From contig NZ_JADMVE010000004.1 of assembly GCF_015547515.1 (NCBI RefSeq), positions 62,001-126,000 on the forward strand: a stretch of 64,000 bases of DNA, in the 5' to 3' direction. Below are positions 24,358 to 32,277 of this stretch, one piece after another. Positions within the stretch are counted from its first letter, which is position 1, and each line of letters starts with the position of its first letter. The notes beneath the pieces were generated by a model. That model had not been told where the DNA came from, searched no databases, and worked only from the letters and a program-made list of their open reading frames with translations. This DNA comes from Eubacterium sp. 1001713B170207_170306_E7. Lineage in GTDB: Bacteria > Bacillota > Clostridia > Eubacteriales > Eubacteriaceae. A program made the translations under genes and the position numbers.

Positions 24358-24730
24358 GTTTTTCTCCTTTCACGCTCGCGGCCAGCACGTCGCTGGTCAC
24401 CACCACATCCACGCCCAGGCCCAGCACGTCGGCTGCCAGCACAGCGCCGCGGCCCACCGGGGCGGTTACGGTGAGGCGGTTAATGGCCGCCATCACCTCA
24501 AAAATACGTGCCTTGGGGATCTCGCCCGACACCCGCACGGGCACCACGGGCACGGCCGGGCTGGTGGTCCGGACGGTGGTGCTGATGGTGCGCATGGGGT
24601 TTGTCAGCTCGCTTATGGCAAAGGCCTCCCCCTTGGGGCACTGGTTGCCTGTCACCACGATACGGCCCTCTGTCTCCTCAACGGTCAGACGGCAGCCATT
24701 GGGACAGGTGATACAGGTCATTTCCCGCAT
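24347..24730 (-). CDS. DUF1667 iron-sulfur-type protein
   Basis: 127 residues. The N-terminus MTCITCPNGCRLTV and the following GNQCPKGEAFA give the four cysteines (CxxCPxxC...CPKG) that define DUF1667, likely a small Fe-S or metal-binding domain. It is regularly found beside GlpA/GlpB-like dehydrogenases in Clostridia and may take the part of the third, electron-carrying subunit. It overlaps the AGPS-like gene and lies one base from the FAD/NAD oxidoreductase gene. Confidence 0.88.
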   Translation of the reverse strand: MREMTCITCPNGCRLTVEETEGRIVVTGNQCPKGEAFAISELTNPMRTISTTVRTTSPAVPVVPVRVSGEIPKARIFEVMAAINRLTVTAPVGRGAVLAADVLGLGVDVVVTSDVLAASVKGEKHES

Positions 24731-24731
24731 T

Positions 24732-25991
24732 TCAGGCTTCCCCCTTTTCGATGGCCGCGGTCAGGCGCGTGTCCTGCTCCAGGCCAAGCTTTTCAAAATC
24801 AATGAGAAGCCGCTCCATTTCCGGCGGCTTGAGGTTTTTGAGCTTCTTCTCAAACACGGGCCGGCCGTCAGCCCGCAGGACAAAGGTCCCGCGCTTCAGG
24901 CTCTTCCGGCTCCTGAAATAAAAGATCACTGGCTCCGCCGCCCCGTCCAGCCGGAGCCGCTGGGGCACCAGGCAGCCCAGGGAGGCGTCCGCCCCGATCT
25001 CGGGGCCGCTCACCGGCGCGCCCGGACGGTAGTCCGCCGCGGCCTGTCCGGCCAGCTCGCCGCTCTCGGACACATAGTCCACCAGGTCGTTGACATGGAG
25101 GGCGTTGCCGCAGCAGAACACCCCGTCCACGCTGGTCATAAAGCGGTTGTCGCAGACCGGGCCTCTGGTTCTGGGGTCAAGGGCCACGCCCAGGCGCTCG
25201 GCCATCTCGTTCTCAGGGATCAGGCCCACGGAGAGGATCAGGGCATCGCAGGCAATGGTCTCCTCGGTACCGGGAATGGGTTTCTGCCTCTCATCCACCC
25301 GGGCGACCACCACGCCCTCCACCCGTTCCGGGCCAAGGACCCGGGTGACAGTGTGGCTGAGGTGCAGCGGTATGCCGTAGTCCTCCAGACACTGGACGAG
25401 GTTGCGGGTGAGGCCCGAGGGCTCGGGCTTGACCTCGTACACGCCCAGCACCTGGGCGCCCTCCAGAGTCAGCCGCCTGGCCATGATGAGGCCGATGTCG
25501 CCGCTGCCCAGGATCACGCAGCGCCGCGTGGGCATCTGGCCCATGAGGTTGACAAAATGCTGGGCCGTGCCGGCGGTAAAGATGCCGGCCGGGCGGGTGC
25601 CGTGGATCTGCACCTGCCGGGCGGTGCGCTCCCGGCAGCCGGTGGCCAGGATAATGGTCCGGGCCGTCAGCCCTGCCACGCCGTCCCGGGTGACCGCGGT
25701 GATCTCAAACCCCGGCCCGGTGCGCAGCACCTCGGTCACAAAGGTCTGGAGGCTGGCCTCGATGCCCAGGGCGTAAAATTCGTCCATAAAACGCTCCACA
25801 TACTCGGGGCCTGAGAGCCGCTCGCCAAAGCGGATCAGACCGAAGCCGTCGTGGATACACTGCTTCATGATGCCGCCCAGACGGGCCTCACGCTCGATCA
25901 GCAGCACCGAGGCGCCTTTCTTTTTTGCGGCGATGGCAGCCGCCAGCCCGGCGGGTCCCCCGCCGATCACTAAAACATCCACCTGTTTCAT
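24732..25991 (-). CDS. FAD/NAD(P)-dependent oxidoreductase (GlpB-position subunit)
   Basis: About 419 residues from ATG at 25991 (MKQVDVLVIGGGPAGLAAA), chosen for its AAAGGAGTG site; the frame is open to 26015. It has two Rossmann dinucleotide sites (VIGGGPAGLAAAIAAKKKG; VILGSGDIGLIMARRLTLEGA), a CIHDGFGLIRFGE stretch and GVFCCGNALHVNDLVD near the end. This family supplies the flavoprotein that links a dehydrogenase subunit to NAD(P) or quinone. It lies between the GlpA-like and DUF1667 genes, four and one bases away. Confidence 0.9.
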   Translation of the reverse strand: MKQVDVLVIGGGPAGLAAAIAAKKKGASVLLIEREARLGGIMKQCIHDGFGLIRFGERLSGPEYVERFMDEFYALGIEASLQTFVTEVLRTGPGFEITAVTRDGVAGLTARTIILATGCRERTARQVQIHGTRPAGIFTAGTAQHFVNLMGQMPTRRCVILGSGDIGLIMARRLTLEGAQVLGVYEVKPEPSGLTRNLVQCLEDYGIPLHLSHTVTRVLGPERVEGVVVARVDERQKPIPGTEETIACDALILSVGLIPENEMAERLGVALDPRTRGPVCDNRFMTSVDGVFCCGNALHVNDLVDYVSESGELAGQAAADYRPGAPVSGPEIGADASLGCLVPQRLRLDGAAEPVIFYFRSRKSLKRGTFVLRADGRPVFEKKLKNLKPPEMERLLIDFEKLGLEQDTRLTAAIEKGEA

Positions 25992-25995
25992 GCGC

Positions 25996-27702
25996 TCACT
26001 CCTTTGTCTTTCCATAGCTGATCACCGCGCCCTTGCCGGCCTTGCGCACATCCTCCACGGGCACGCCGGTGGCCTCGCTGATGATCTGTGTGACCAGCGG
26101 CATGCAGAAGCCGCCCTGACAGCGGCCCATGCCCGGGCGCACCCGCTTCTTCACGCCGTCCACGGTGGGCACCGGAAGGGGCGAGCGCAGCGCGTCCAGA
26201 ATCTCGCCCTTGCTGATCTCCTCGCACCGGCACACGATCACGCCGTAATCCGGATTTTCCTGAATCATGCGGTGCCGCTCCTCTCTGGGCAGGTCCCGCA
26301 GAACCGGAATGCCCTTGCGCCTTGGGTTAAAGGCCCTGTTCGGGGCCACCTTACGCGTCTGCCCCAGCATGCCCACGGCCATTTTGGCAATGTCCACCGC
26401 CACGGCCGGCGCGGTGGTGAGGCCTGGGGACTGGATACCCGCGCAGTGGATCAGGTTTTTGGTCCGCCGCCCCGGCTCCAGAATAAAATCTTCCTCGAAG
26501 GTCGCGGGGCGCACCCCGGTAAAGTAGGTGATGATGTCCTGCTGCCTGAGCCCGGCCGCGGTCAGCTTCTGCTTGTCAAACACCGCGTCGATGGCGTCCT
26601 GCCCGGTGGCGAAGTTTTCCTTCTCCCAGGTTTCCACCGCATTGGGGCCCACCAGCAGGTTGCCGTGTACCGTGTGCAGGATACCGCCGCCCTTGGTGTG
26701 GGCCGCATTTTTGGCCAGGGTCTTGATGGAGGCGATGCCTGAGAGCAGTCCCCCGGCCTTTTTGTCCAGAATCGAGTTGGTTCCCCGGCGGGGATGGATG
26801 GAATAAAACCGGTCCCCGGCCATCCGGGCAATGTCCTCGGCAAATGCCCCGGCAGCGTTGATGACCAGCCGCGGGTACAGGGTGCCCCGGTTTGTCTCGA
26901 CCGCGGCGATGGCGTCGTTTTCAAGCTTCATGCCCAGCACCGCCGTGTTCAGGCTGATGCGCGCGCCGTTTTCGACCGCGTTCTCGCCGTAGGCGATGGT
27001 GAGGCCGTAGGGGCACACACAGCCCGCGCTGGGGTTGTACATGGCGAATTTAAAATCCGGGTTGAGGTGCGGCTCCCGCTCCCGCAGCTCCCGCTGCCCC
27101 ATGAGGCGGGTATCGGTCACGCCGCACACATGGCGGCGCTGCCAGGCGTAGGCCCAGATAATGGGATACAAAGCCCTGTCCGTAAAGCCCACGTATTGGC
27201 CGCACCGGTCAAAGGGCACGTCCAGCTCGCTGCAGACCGTATCAAACATCTGGTTGCCCCGCCGCACGTAGCGCTGCTTGAGCGAGCCCTTGTTCAGATC
27301 GACTCCGGGATGCACCTCGCCGTCGTTTCTGCCCGAGGCGTGCATGGCCAGGTCGGCCTCCTTGTCCACCAGCAGCACGTCCATCTGCCATCTTGTCAGC
27401 TCCCTGGCAATGCTGGCCCCCGAGATGCCGCCCCCGATGATGAGCACATCGGGCCGCTCCCCGTCCAGGGCCTTGTCCCGAAGGGCAGGCACGCGCATCT
27501 CAGGCATTTCGGCCCCTGTCAGCACCACGTCGTTGACCACGTGGGTGCCCGGCGCTTTGCTCACGCACATGGCGCAGGCTGCGACAATATCCTCCCAGCT
27601 TGAGAGCTGCCCTGTCACCCGTATGATCCGGTCCTCGGTCTGAACCGAGAGTGTGCCGCCAAACCGCTTGCGCAGCCTGCGGGTCAGTTTTTCCGCATTC
27701 AC
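25996..27702 (-). CDS. GlpA-like FAD dehydrogenase with N-terminal BON-like and C-terminal BFD [2Fe-2S] domains
   Basis: 568 residues. Residues ~1-65 (LRKRFGGTLSVQTEDRIIRVTGQLSSWED... THVVNDVVL) resemble a BON domain, unusual in front of this enzyme class. Residues ~80-430 are a DAO-type FAD dehydrogenase (DVLIIGGGISGASIARELTRW; CAGIQSPGLTTAPAVA). The C-terminus carries the BFD-like [2Fe-2S] cysteines VCRCEEI...GMGRCQGGFC. The likely role is to oxidise a glycerol-3-phosphate-like substrate with electrons leaving through the two following subunits. First gene of the operon, downstream of a strong promoter and opposite TetR. Confidence 0.9.
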   Translation of the reverse strand: MNAEKLTRRLRKRFGGTLSVQTEDRIIRVTGQLSSWEDIVAACAMCVSKAPGTHVVNDVVLTGAEMPEMRVPALRDKALDGERPDVLIIGGGISGASIARELTRWQMDVLLVDKEADLAMHASGRNDGEVHPGVDLNKGSLKQRYVRRGNQMFDTVCSELDVPFDRCGQYVGFTDRALYPIIWAYAWQRRHVCGVTDTRLMGQRELREREPHLNPDFKFAMYNPSAGCVCPYGLTIAYGENAVENGARISLNTAVLGMKLENDAIAAVETNRGTLYPRLVINAAGAFAEDIARMAGDRFYSIHPRRGTNSILDKKAGGLLSGIASIKTLAKNAAHTKGGGILHTVHGNLLVGPNAVETWEKENFATGQDAIDAVFDKQKLTAAGLRQQDIITYFTGVRPATFEEDFILEPGRRTKNLIHCAGIQSPGLTTAPAVAVDIAKMAVGMLGQTRKVAPNRAFNPRRKGIPVLRDLPREERHRMIQENPDYGVIVCRCEEISKGEILDALRSPLPVPTVDGVKKRVRPGMGRCQGGFCMPLVTQIISEATGVPVEDVRKAGKGAVISYGKTKE

Positions 27703-27787
27703 TTGATCACCCCTTTATTGAATCGCCAAACGGCGCATTTTCCGGCTTTTCTCTGCGAAACGCTGGTTTTAAAATAAGGAAACATAT

Positions 27788-27847
27788 AGTCGGTCACACA
27801 GCCGACTTCTTAGGCTAATAGTAACAAATTTCCCGGGGCACTGTCAA
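27788..27847 (-). promoter_or_regulatory. Operon promoter and TetR-type operator
   Basis: Minus strand: TTGACA (27842-27847), 18-base spacer, TACTAT (27818-27823). Just downstream, AGTCGG (27788-27793) and CCGACT (27802-27807) form a 20-bp dyad suited to a TetR dimer. Confidence 0.65.
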
Positions 27848-27875
27848 GGTTTACTTGTCCTCTCTTAAAAACGGC

Positions 27876-27904
27876 TCGACAAAAAAGAGATTACAGGCTA
27901 TACT
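27876..27904 (+). promoter_or_regulatory. tetR promoter
   Basis: TCGACA (27876-27881), 17-base spacer, TATACT (27899-27904), ending ~27 bases before the TetR start codon. Confidence 0.6.
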
Positions 27905-27930
27905 GTAAAAAAATGAAGGGAGCGATGAAC

Positions 27931-28491
27931 ATGGCCGCACCGCGCAAGGACGACGTCCGGGAGCTGATCATCCAAAAAACCGAGGAACTTTTGCAGACCC
28001 GAAAAATTTCAGACATCTCGCTGGCCGAGATCGCCGAGGCCGCCGGGATCTCCAAGGGCACGCTTTACTACCACTACAAGAGCAAAAACGACATTCTATT
28101 CGACATTACCGACCGCTACCTGGACGAGCAGTACGAAAACCTGGTGGCCTGGGTCGAGAACCCCGAGAAGGACACCTCCCTGCACCGGCTGATCAAGTTT
28201 GTGCTGGAGGGCGACGTGGGCACCGCGGGCATGCGGCTCCACCTCTTTTACGACGCCACGCTGGGCAACGAGCGCATCCGGGAAAAGCTGCTGTCACGCT
28301 ACCGTGAGTTCGCGGCCTACATCGCCCGCAGCGTGGACGCGCGCACCGACGCGGTGCCCGCCGACTATCTGGCCTGGCTGCTCCTGTTTTTGTCCGACGG
28401 GCTCTTTATCCACCAGACCCTGGGCAACGAGCACCTGGACATCGCCCGCTTTATCGAGCAGACCGAGGACATCATCCGGCGGATCGAGTGA
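27931..28491 (+). CDS. TetR-family regulator
   Basis: 186 residues from ATG at 27931 (MAAPRKDDVRELI); ATGs at 27913 and 27925 are in frame, but the AAGGGA site sits best for 27931. The helix-turn-helix is EIAEAAGISKGTLYYHYKSKNDILFDIT (residues ~34-62); the rest is the helical ligand domain. Divergent from the GlpA-like operon and probably its repressor through the 27788-27807 dyad. The coding sequence is very GC-rich. Confidence 0.92.
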   Translation: MAAPRKDDVRELIIQKTEELLQTRKISDISLAEIAEAAGISKGTLYYHYKSKNDILFDITDRYLDEQYENLVAWVENPEKDTSLHRLIKFVLEGDVGTAGMRLHLFYDATLGNERIREKLLSRYREFAAYIARSVDARTDAVPADYLAWLLLFLSDGLFIHQTLGNEHLDIARFIEQTEDIIRRIE

Positions 28492-28500
28492 GGCCGGCAT

Positions 28501-28529
28501 AAAAAACCCCCGGCCGAAAGGGGCCGGGG
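28501..28529 (-). terminator. Terminator of the AI-2E-family gene
   Basis: CCCCGGCC (28508-28515) with GGCCGGGG (28522-28529); a T run follows on the minus strand. Confidence 0.8.
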
Positions 28530-28658
28530 CGCACGGGATACAGCTCGTCTCAGGATGCCGTTCCCAGGATGATTGACGCTTTGTGAAGCTGTCTTTATGA
28601 TAGCATCCTGACACCCTTTAAAAAAGGCTGTTCTTGTTAAATCGGACACGCTGTTTTT

Positions 28659-29852
28659 TTACATTTCCTTTTCAGGCGGTGCTGCCTCTCCGGCCGCTGC
28701 GTATTTGTCCGCCGGAATCTGGCGCCTGCTCAGCCGTTTGGCCGTGGCCTCGCGCAGCAGCGCGTAGCAGACCGAGCACAGCGGAATGGTGATGATCATG
28801 CCCGTAATGCCCATGGCGCCGCCGCCGATGGTAACCGCCACCAGCACCCAGATCGAGGGCAGGCCCACCGAGCCGCCCACCACGTGGGGGTAGATCAGGT
28901 TGCCCTCAATCTGCTGGATCACCAGGAAGATGACAATAAACCAGAACGCCTGCACAGGGTTGACCATGAGGATCAGGAACGCCCCGATAAAACAGCCGAT
29001 AAAGGCCCCGAAAATCGGGATCAGGGATAAGAAGCCGATGAGCACGCCGATCATCAGAGCGTAGGGCAGCCGGCAGACCAGCATGACCACCACGAACATG
29101 GTGCCCAAAATCACCGCCTCGGTGCACTGGCCGGTGACAAAGCTGCTGAAGGTGCTGTTGGACAAACGGCACACCTCCAGGATTTTATCCGTCACCCGTT
29201 CCGGCAGATAGGCGTAAAAGAGCTTCCGGAACTGGGAGCCCAGCTTTTCCTTTTGGAGCAGCACGTACAGGGCAAAGATGAAGCCCAGCGAAACGTTGAC
29301 CACCCCGCTGGCAATGCTGCTGGCCACGTTAAAGGTGGAGCCCACAAAGCTCATGAGGCCCTTTTGCAGAAAATCGACGATTTCCGAGCCAAAGTTGGTC
29401 CAGTCGATGGTGATCTCGCTGACCTGTCTGGCGATGTCCGGATAGGTGCCCGCCAGGCCGGCGGCCCATTCCTCCACCTGCTTCACGAAGCCGGGCACGC
29501 TGTTGGCCAGAACGCCCACCGTATTGGCGATTTCGGGTACGATGATAAAGATCACCACCGCGATGATGAGCAGCACCAGCAGCAGGGCCAGCACCAGGCT
29601 CAGGGGCCGCGCCAGCCTGCGCAGCCTGGGCCGGCGGACCCGCTTTTCTGAAAAAAGATGGCGCTCGATAACGCTCATGGGAATGTTTAACAGAAAAGCC
29701 ATGCAGGCTCCCAGAATAAAGGGAAAGACCAACCCGATCACAAAGTCGAACCCCTCCCAGACCGATCCAAAATTCCGCAGTCCCGCTGAGAGCAGCAGGG
29801 TCAAAACAATGAGGCCGATGATGGTACGGACGGTTTTTTTGCTTAACTCCAT
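28659..29852 (-). CDS. AI-2E-family (TqsA/PerM-type) membrane protein
   Basis: 397 residues with about seven membrane segments. It starts with paired helices (IIGLIVLTLLLSAGLRNFG; IGLVFPFILGACMAFLLNIP), has a soluble insert (GFVKQVEEWAAGLAG... ARQVSEITIDW) and ends with VLIGFLSLIPIFGAFIGCFIGAFLI and LIYPHVVGGSVGLPSIWVLVAVTIGGGAMGI, the family hallmark. Named for autoinducer-2 export in E. coli, but many members are Na+/H+ antiporters or of unknown role. GGAGGAATTT ribosome site. Monocistronic. Confidence 0.92.
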   Translation of the reverse strand: MELSKKTVRTIIGLIVLTLLLSAGLRNFGSVWEGFDFVIGLVFPFILGACMAFLLNIPMSVIERHLFSEKRVRRPRLRRLARPLSLVLALLLVLLIIAVVIFIIVPEIANTVGVLANSVPGFVKQVEEWAAGLAGTYPDIARQVSEITIDWTNFGSEIVDFLQKGLMSFVGSTFNVASSIASGVVNVSLGFIFALYVLLQKEKLGSQFRKLFYAYLPERVTDKILEVCRLSNSTFSSFVTGQCTEAVILGTMFVVVMLVCRLPYALMIGVLIGFLSLIPIFGAFIGCFIGAFLILMVNPVQAFWFIVIFLVIQQIEGNLIYPHVVGGSVGLPSIWVLVAVTIGGGAMGITGMIITIPLCSVCYALLREATAKRLSRRQIPADKYAAAGEAAPPEKEM

Positions 29853-30050
29853 AAATTCCTCCAGTCTAAATCATTATGATTGAAAGCATGCTTTTATGAG
29901 TACTTTACCATATTTACTCTTTAAAAGCAACGCGGCCAGGCTGTCCCCCGCGCGGCCGCTTAACTCCATTATAGAGCCTCGCCGTCCCGGATTCAAGCCA
30001 ACCGCCTCAATGGACCTTTTCACCGCACCAATACCCGGGGCCGCCCTGGC

Positions 30051-30674
30051 TCAGCGCCAGATTTCCACATGGTCAAAGGCCAGGCCGGGGTACTCGATAA
30101 CCCCGAGCCCCAGGGCCCGGGCCTGAGCCGCCACCTCGTCATAGGGCACGCCGGGGCAGTACAGGTCCGCGGCGTGGCCGTAAAGGTGCCAGGAACCCGC
30201 AATGCCGCCCACCTCGGCGTTGCGGGCCGGGCACCGCACGCCCGAGGTGATGATGACCGGCCGTCCCAGGGCGTTCCGCAGGGCCTCGACATGCTCCAGC
30301 AGCACAGGGTCCATGGCGTTTGGAAAGCCGTCGCAGTAGCCCGGACAGTCGCAGGCGTATTCCGCCATCAAAAAGTGCTCTGTGGCCCAGGGCCCGTCGG
30401 TGAGAATGGGGTCCTCGGGCAGAGGGTGCTCGATGACCGTGCCGCCGGGCGGGCTTTCGGGCTCCTGCGGCTGCTCCTGGCCGGGCGGCTCTGGCGGCGG
30501 ATCCGGTTCGGTTATGCCCGGCTCGGCCGCTGTGGCCTGCGGGGGCCGGGTCTCCGGCGGATCCCCCGCTCCGGCCTGAAAGCTGGCGAAAAAGACGCCG
30601 GATACCAGGACCAGGATGGCTGTCAAAATTGCCTGGATCAGCCTCCGGCTGACCTGTCTGTGGCCGTTTCTCAT
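30051..30674 (-). CDS. Membrane-anchored M15-family D,D-peptidase
   Basis: 207 residues from the ATG at 30674 (MRNGHRQVSRR), with AAAGGAG. A membrane helix (~14-33) precedes a long Pro/Glu linker (~40-75) and a peptidase M15_3 domain. Zinc ligands are visible in SWHLYGHAADL (SxHxxGxAxD) and the terminal FDHVEIW, after the substrate loop SGVRCPARNAEVGG. It should cut D-Ala-linked peptides of peptidoglycan outside the membrane, like small phage endolysins and VanY-type enzymes. It sits downstream of the sigma/DUF1659/DUF2922 genes, past a terminator at 30752-30778. Confidence 0.88.
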   Translation of the reverse strand: MRNGHRQVSRRLIQAILTAILVLVSGVFFASFQAGAGDPPETRPPQATAAEPGITEPDPPPEPPGQEQPQEPESPPGGTVIEHPLPEDPILTDGPWATEHFLMAEYACDCPGYCDGFPNAMDPVLLEHVEALRNALGRPVIITSGVRCPARNAEVGGIAGSWHLYGHAADLYCPGVPYDEVAAQARALGLGVIEYPGLAFDHVEIWR

Positions 30675-30751
30675 TAAAATCTCCTTTCCTGAATAAAGGA
30701 ACCGCTTAAGCGCCCATTTGTGCGGCAGCCCTTTCGCGCCCACTGTCCATT

Positions 30752-30778
30752 AAAAAAGGGGCCTCTGCCCCTTTTTTT
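30752..30778. terminator. Terminator after the DUF2922 gene
   Basis: AAAAAAGGGGC, loop CTCT, GCCCCTTTTTTT: short GC stem with A and T runs, working both ways. Confidence 0.85.
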
Positions 30779-30786
30779 CATTTTGG

Positions 30787-31017
30787 CTACTCCACGGCCA
30801 CGTCGGTTTTGGTGGTGTCGGTTTTCAACGCGGCCACGACCTTTGTCAGGGCAAAGCCGTCCGGCTCAAAGGCGGCCTGGTCCACAATGGTCTGGGCCCC
30901 GGTCTTGATCTCGGCGTCGGTGATGCCCTCCTTGTAGTCTGGAATGGTCATTTTATGCTCCCTGCCGTCCGCGCGCTCAAAGGTAATGGTTAAATCCTTG
31001 CTGGTTGTTGCTGCCAT
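30787..31017 (-). CDS. DUF2922 small protein
   Basis: 76 residues (MAATTSKDLTITFERADGREH... YKEGITDAEI), matching DUF2922, a short Firmicutes family usually next to DUF1659. No signal peptide or membrane helix. The AAAGGAG site is present. Part of the group made of a sigma factor, DUF1659 and DUF2922. Function unknown. Confidence 0.88.
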   Translation of the reverse strand: MAATTSKDLTITFERADGREHKMTIPDYKEGITDAEIKTGAQTIVDQAAFEPDGFALTKVVAALKTDTTKTDVAVE

Positions 31018-31059
31018 GTTTTTAATCTCCTTTATATTTTAATTTTGTTGCCTGTTTGC

Positions 31060-31136
31060 GGCACGACGGGGGCGTCGTGCCCTGCCTTTTTTAATGGAAA
31101 ATTGAGAATGGAGAATGGAGAATTTTGGAACAAAAT
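31060..31136. repeat. Hairpin and short tandem repeat between DUF1659 and DUF2922
   Basis: GGCACGACG / CGTCGTGCC is a perfect 9-bp stem with loop GGGG (31060-31081). Beside it GAGAATG repeats almost three times (31104-31123), then ATTTTG / CAAAAT pairs (31122-31136). The T run lies on the plus-strand side, so as a minus-strand element it is more likely RNA processing or partial termination. Confidence 0.5.
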
Positions 31137-31138
31137 CG

Positions 31139-31363
31139 CTATGCAATTTCAACCAACTCCTCAGCGGTGACCTTTACCTGCTTTTCCCGGATGGGCTCCT
31201 GCATACCGGCGATGGCCTTGGCCGTGGCGATAAAGGCGTCGTCGGTCACGTTCTCCTTAACGTCACCATAGGTCTTTGAGGTTCTGACGTTCTTCCCGTT
31301 CACCTCGCCATGATTCACCGTGATCTTCATGCCCACGGATTCGGTTGTTTTTTCAACTGCCAT
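31139..31363 (-). CDS. DUF1659 small protein
   Basis: 74 residues from the ATG at 31363, with a full AGGAGG site; the frame is open to 31561 but overlaps the sigma gene end. The sequence MAVEKTTESVGMKITVNHG... KTYGDVKENVTDDAFIATAKAI fits DUF1659. It lies ~80 bases after the sigma-factor stop. Function unknown; the pairing with DUF2922 is a recurring arrangement. Confidence 0.88.
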   Translation of the reverse strand: MAVEKTTESVGMKITVNHGEVNGKNVRTSKTYGDVKENVTDDAFIATAKAIAGMQEPIREKQVKVTAEELVEIA

Positions 31364-31443
31364 GCTGTTTACCTCCTGTTTTTGGATTTGGCATTTCTGC
31401 CTACACCTATACATTCTATTTTTTGACGAAATAAACGGCACGG

Positions 31444-32067
31444 TTATAAAAATTTTTTTATTTTTTTCAGGGCGCGCTCGTGGTAGGAGCGTACCGTGCT
31501 GGGGCTCAGGCCCAGCTCCCGGGCGATCTGGAGCAGCGGCACGCCCTTCTGGTAATGGCAATAGACCACCTGCTTCTGCCTTTGGGTCAGCGCCGCGAGC
31601 CCTCTGCGCAGCCGGCTGTGCCAGTCCTGGCGGCTCTGGGCCCGCAGGTGGCCGCCCTCAATATCGGTCTGGCCGTCCGCCACGACCTCCAGCAGGGTGA
31701 GCCCCTGGCCCACCGGGGTGTCCAAGGTCATGGAGGGGCTGACCGAGCGGTTAAACTGGCCGCTGCGCCATTTCATAAAATAACGCCGCAGGTAGGCCTT
31801 GATAAAGGCGTTAAAGGGGCTGCCACAGCCGGGGTCAAACTTATTCAGGCCCTCCATAAAGGCGACGCAGCCGTCCTGAAAGCCGTCCTCGAGCCGGTTT
31901 TCCGGCACCGGGCACTGGCTTAAGACCGACAGCACCAGGGGCTTAAAGGTGATGAGCAGCAGCTGGCCCGCCGCCCGGGCGTTTTCGCGCTCCGGGCTGT
32001 TCCGGGGGCCTTTCCGCCCTGCCTTGTAACATTTTACCAAAGCGTCTATTTCCTGATATTCCTGCAT
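31444..32067 (-). CDS. Alternative sigma-70-family factor
   Basis: 207 residues. Region 2 spans ~35-110 (RLEDGFQDGCVAFMEGLNKFDPGCGSPFNAFIKAYLRRYFMKW; conserved core helices). Region 4 spans ~150-205 (LTQRQKQVVYCHYQKGVPLLQIARELGLSPSTVRSYHERALKKI). No region 1 or full region 3, so it is a small group-4-like or phage/UviA-type factor. No anti-sigma gene is seen. It lies in the antirepressor operon and directly before DUF1659, so it may direct transcription of the small-protein genes (inference). Confidence 0.88.
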   Translation of the reverse strand: MQEYQEIDALVKCYKAGRKGPRNSPERENARAAGQLLLITFKPLVLSVLSQCPVPENRLEDGFQDGCVAFMEGLNKFDPGCGSPFNAFIKAYLRRYFMKWRSGQFNRSVSPSMTLDTPVGQGLTLLEVVADGQTDIEGGHLRAQSRQDWHSRLRRGLAALTQRQKQVVYCHYQKGVPLLQIARELGLSPSTVRSYHERALKKIKKFL

Positions 32068-32076
32068 GCGCGCCTC

Positions 32077-32277
32077 CTATGCGTCCTCATAAAGGTCGGT
32101 GATGCCCAGCACGATTTCGGGGTACCCGTCCTCCACCGCCTGGCAGTATTCGCCGAACAGATCCTCGGCCTCTTCGGGTGTCCGGGCGTAAAAGCCCACC
32201 CGCACGTGGCAGTCTGCCTCCACCAGGTAGGCCCGCTTTTTATGCCGCAGGCCCGGGCCGCTGCCGTATCGGTTCAT
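32077..32277 (-). CDS. Small acidic protein of the phage-like operon
   Basis: 66 residues from the ATG at 32277 (MNRYGSGPGLRHKKRAYLVEADC), whose ATGA overlaps the stop of the preceding gene. The frame continues upstream to 32316 without a ribosome site. The acidic C-terminal half (YARTPEEAEDLFGEYCQAVEDG) is helical. Not recognised. It is placed just before the sigma gene, nine bases away, so it could modulate that factor. Confidence 0.65.
   Translation of the reverse strand: MNRYGSGPGLRHKKRAYLVEADCHVRVGFYARTPEEAEDLFGEYCQAVEDGYPEIVLGITDLYEDA

Noticed and set aside
24471-25814. 447-residue plus-strand frame opposite the DUF1667 and FAD oxidoreductase genes
   Set aside because: Spans two real genes in antisense and shows no domain.
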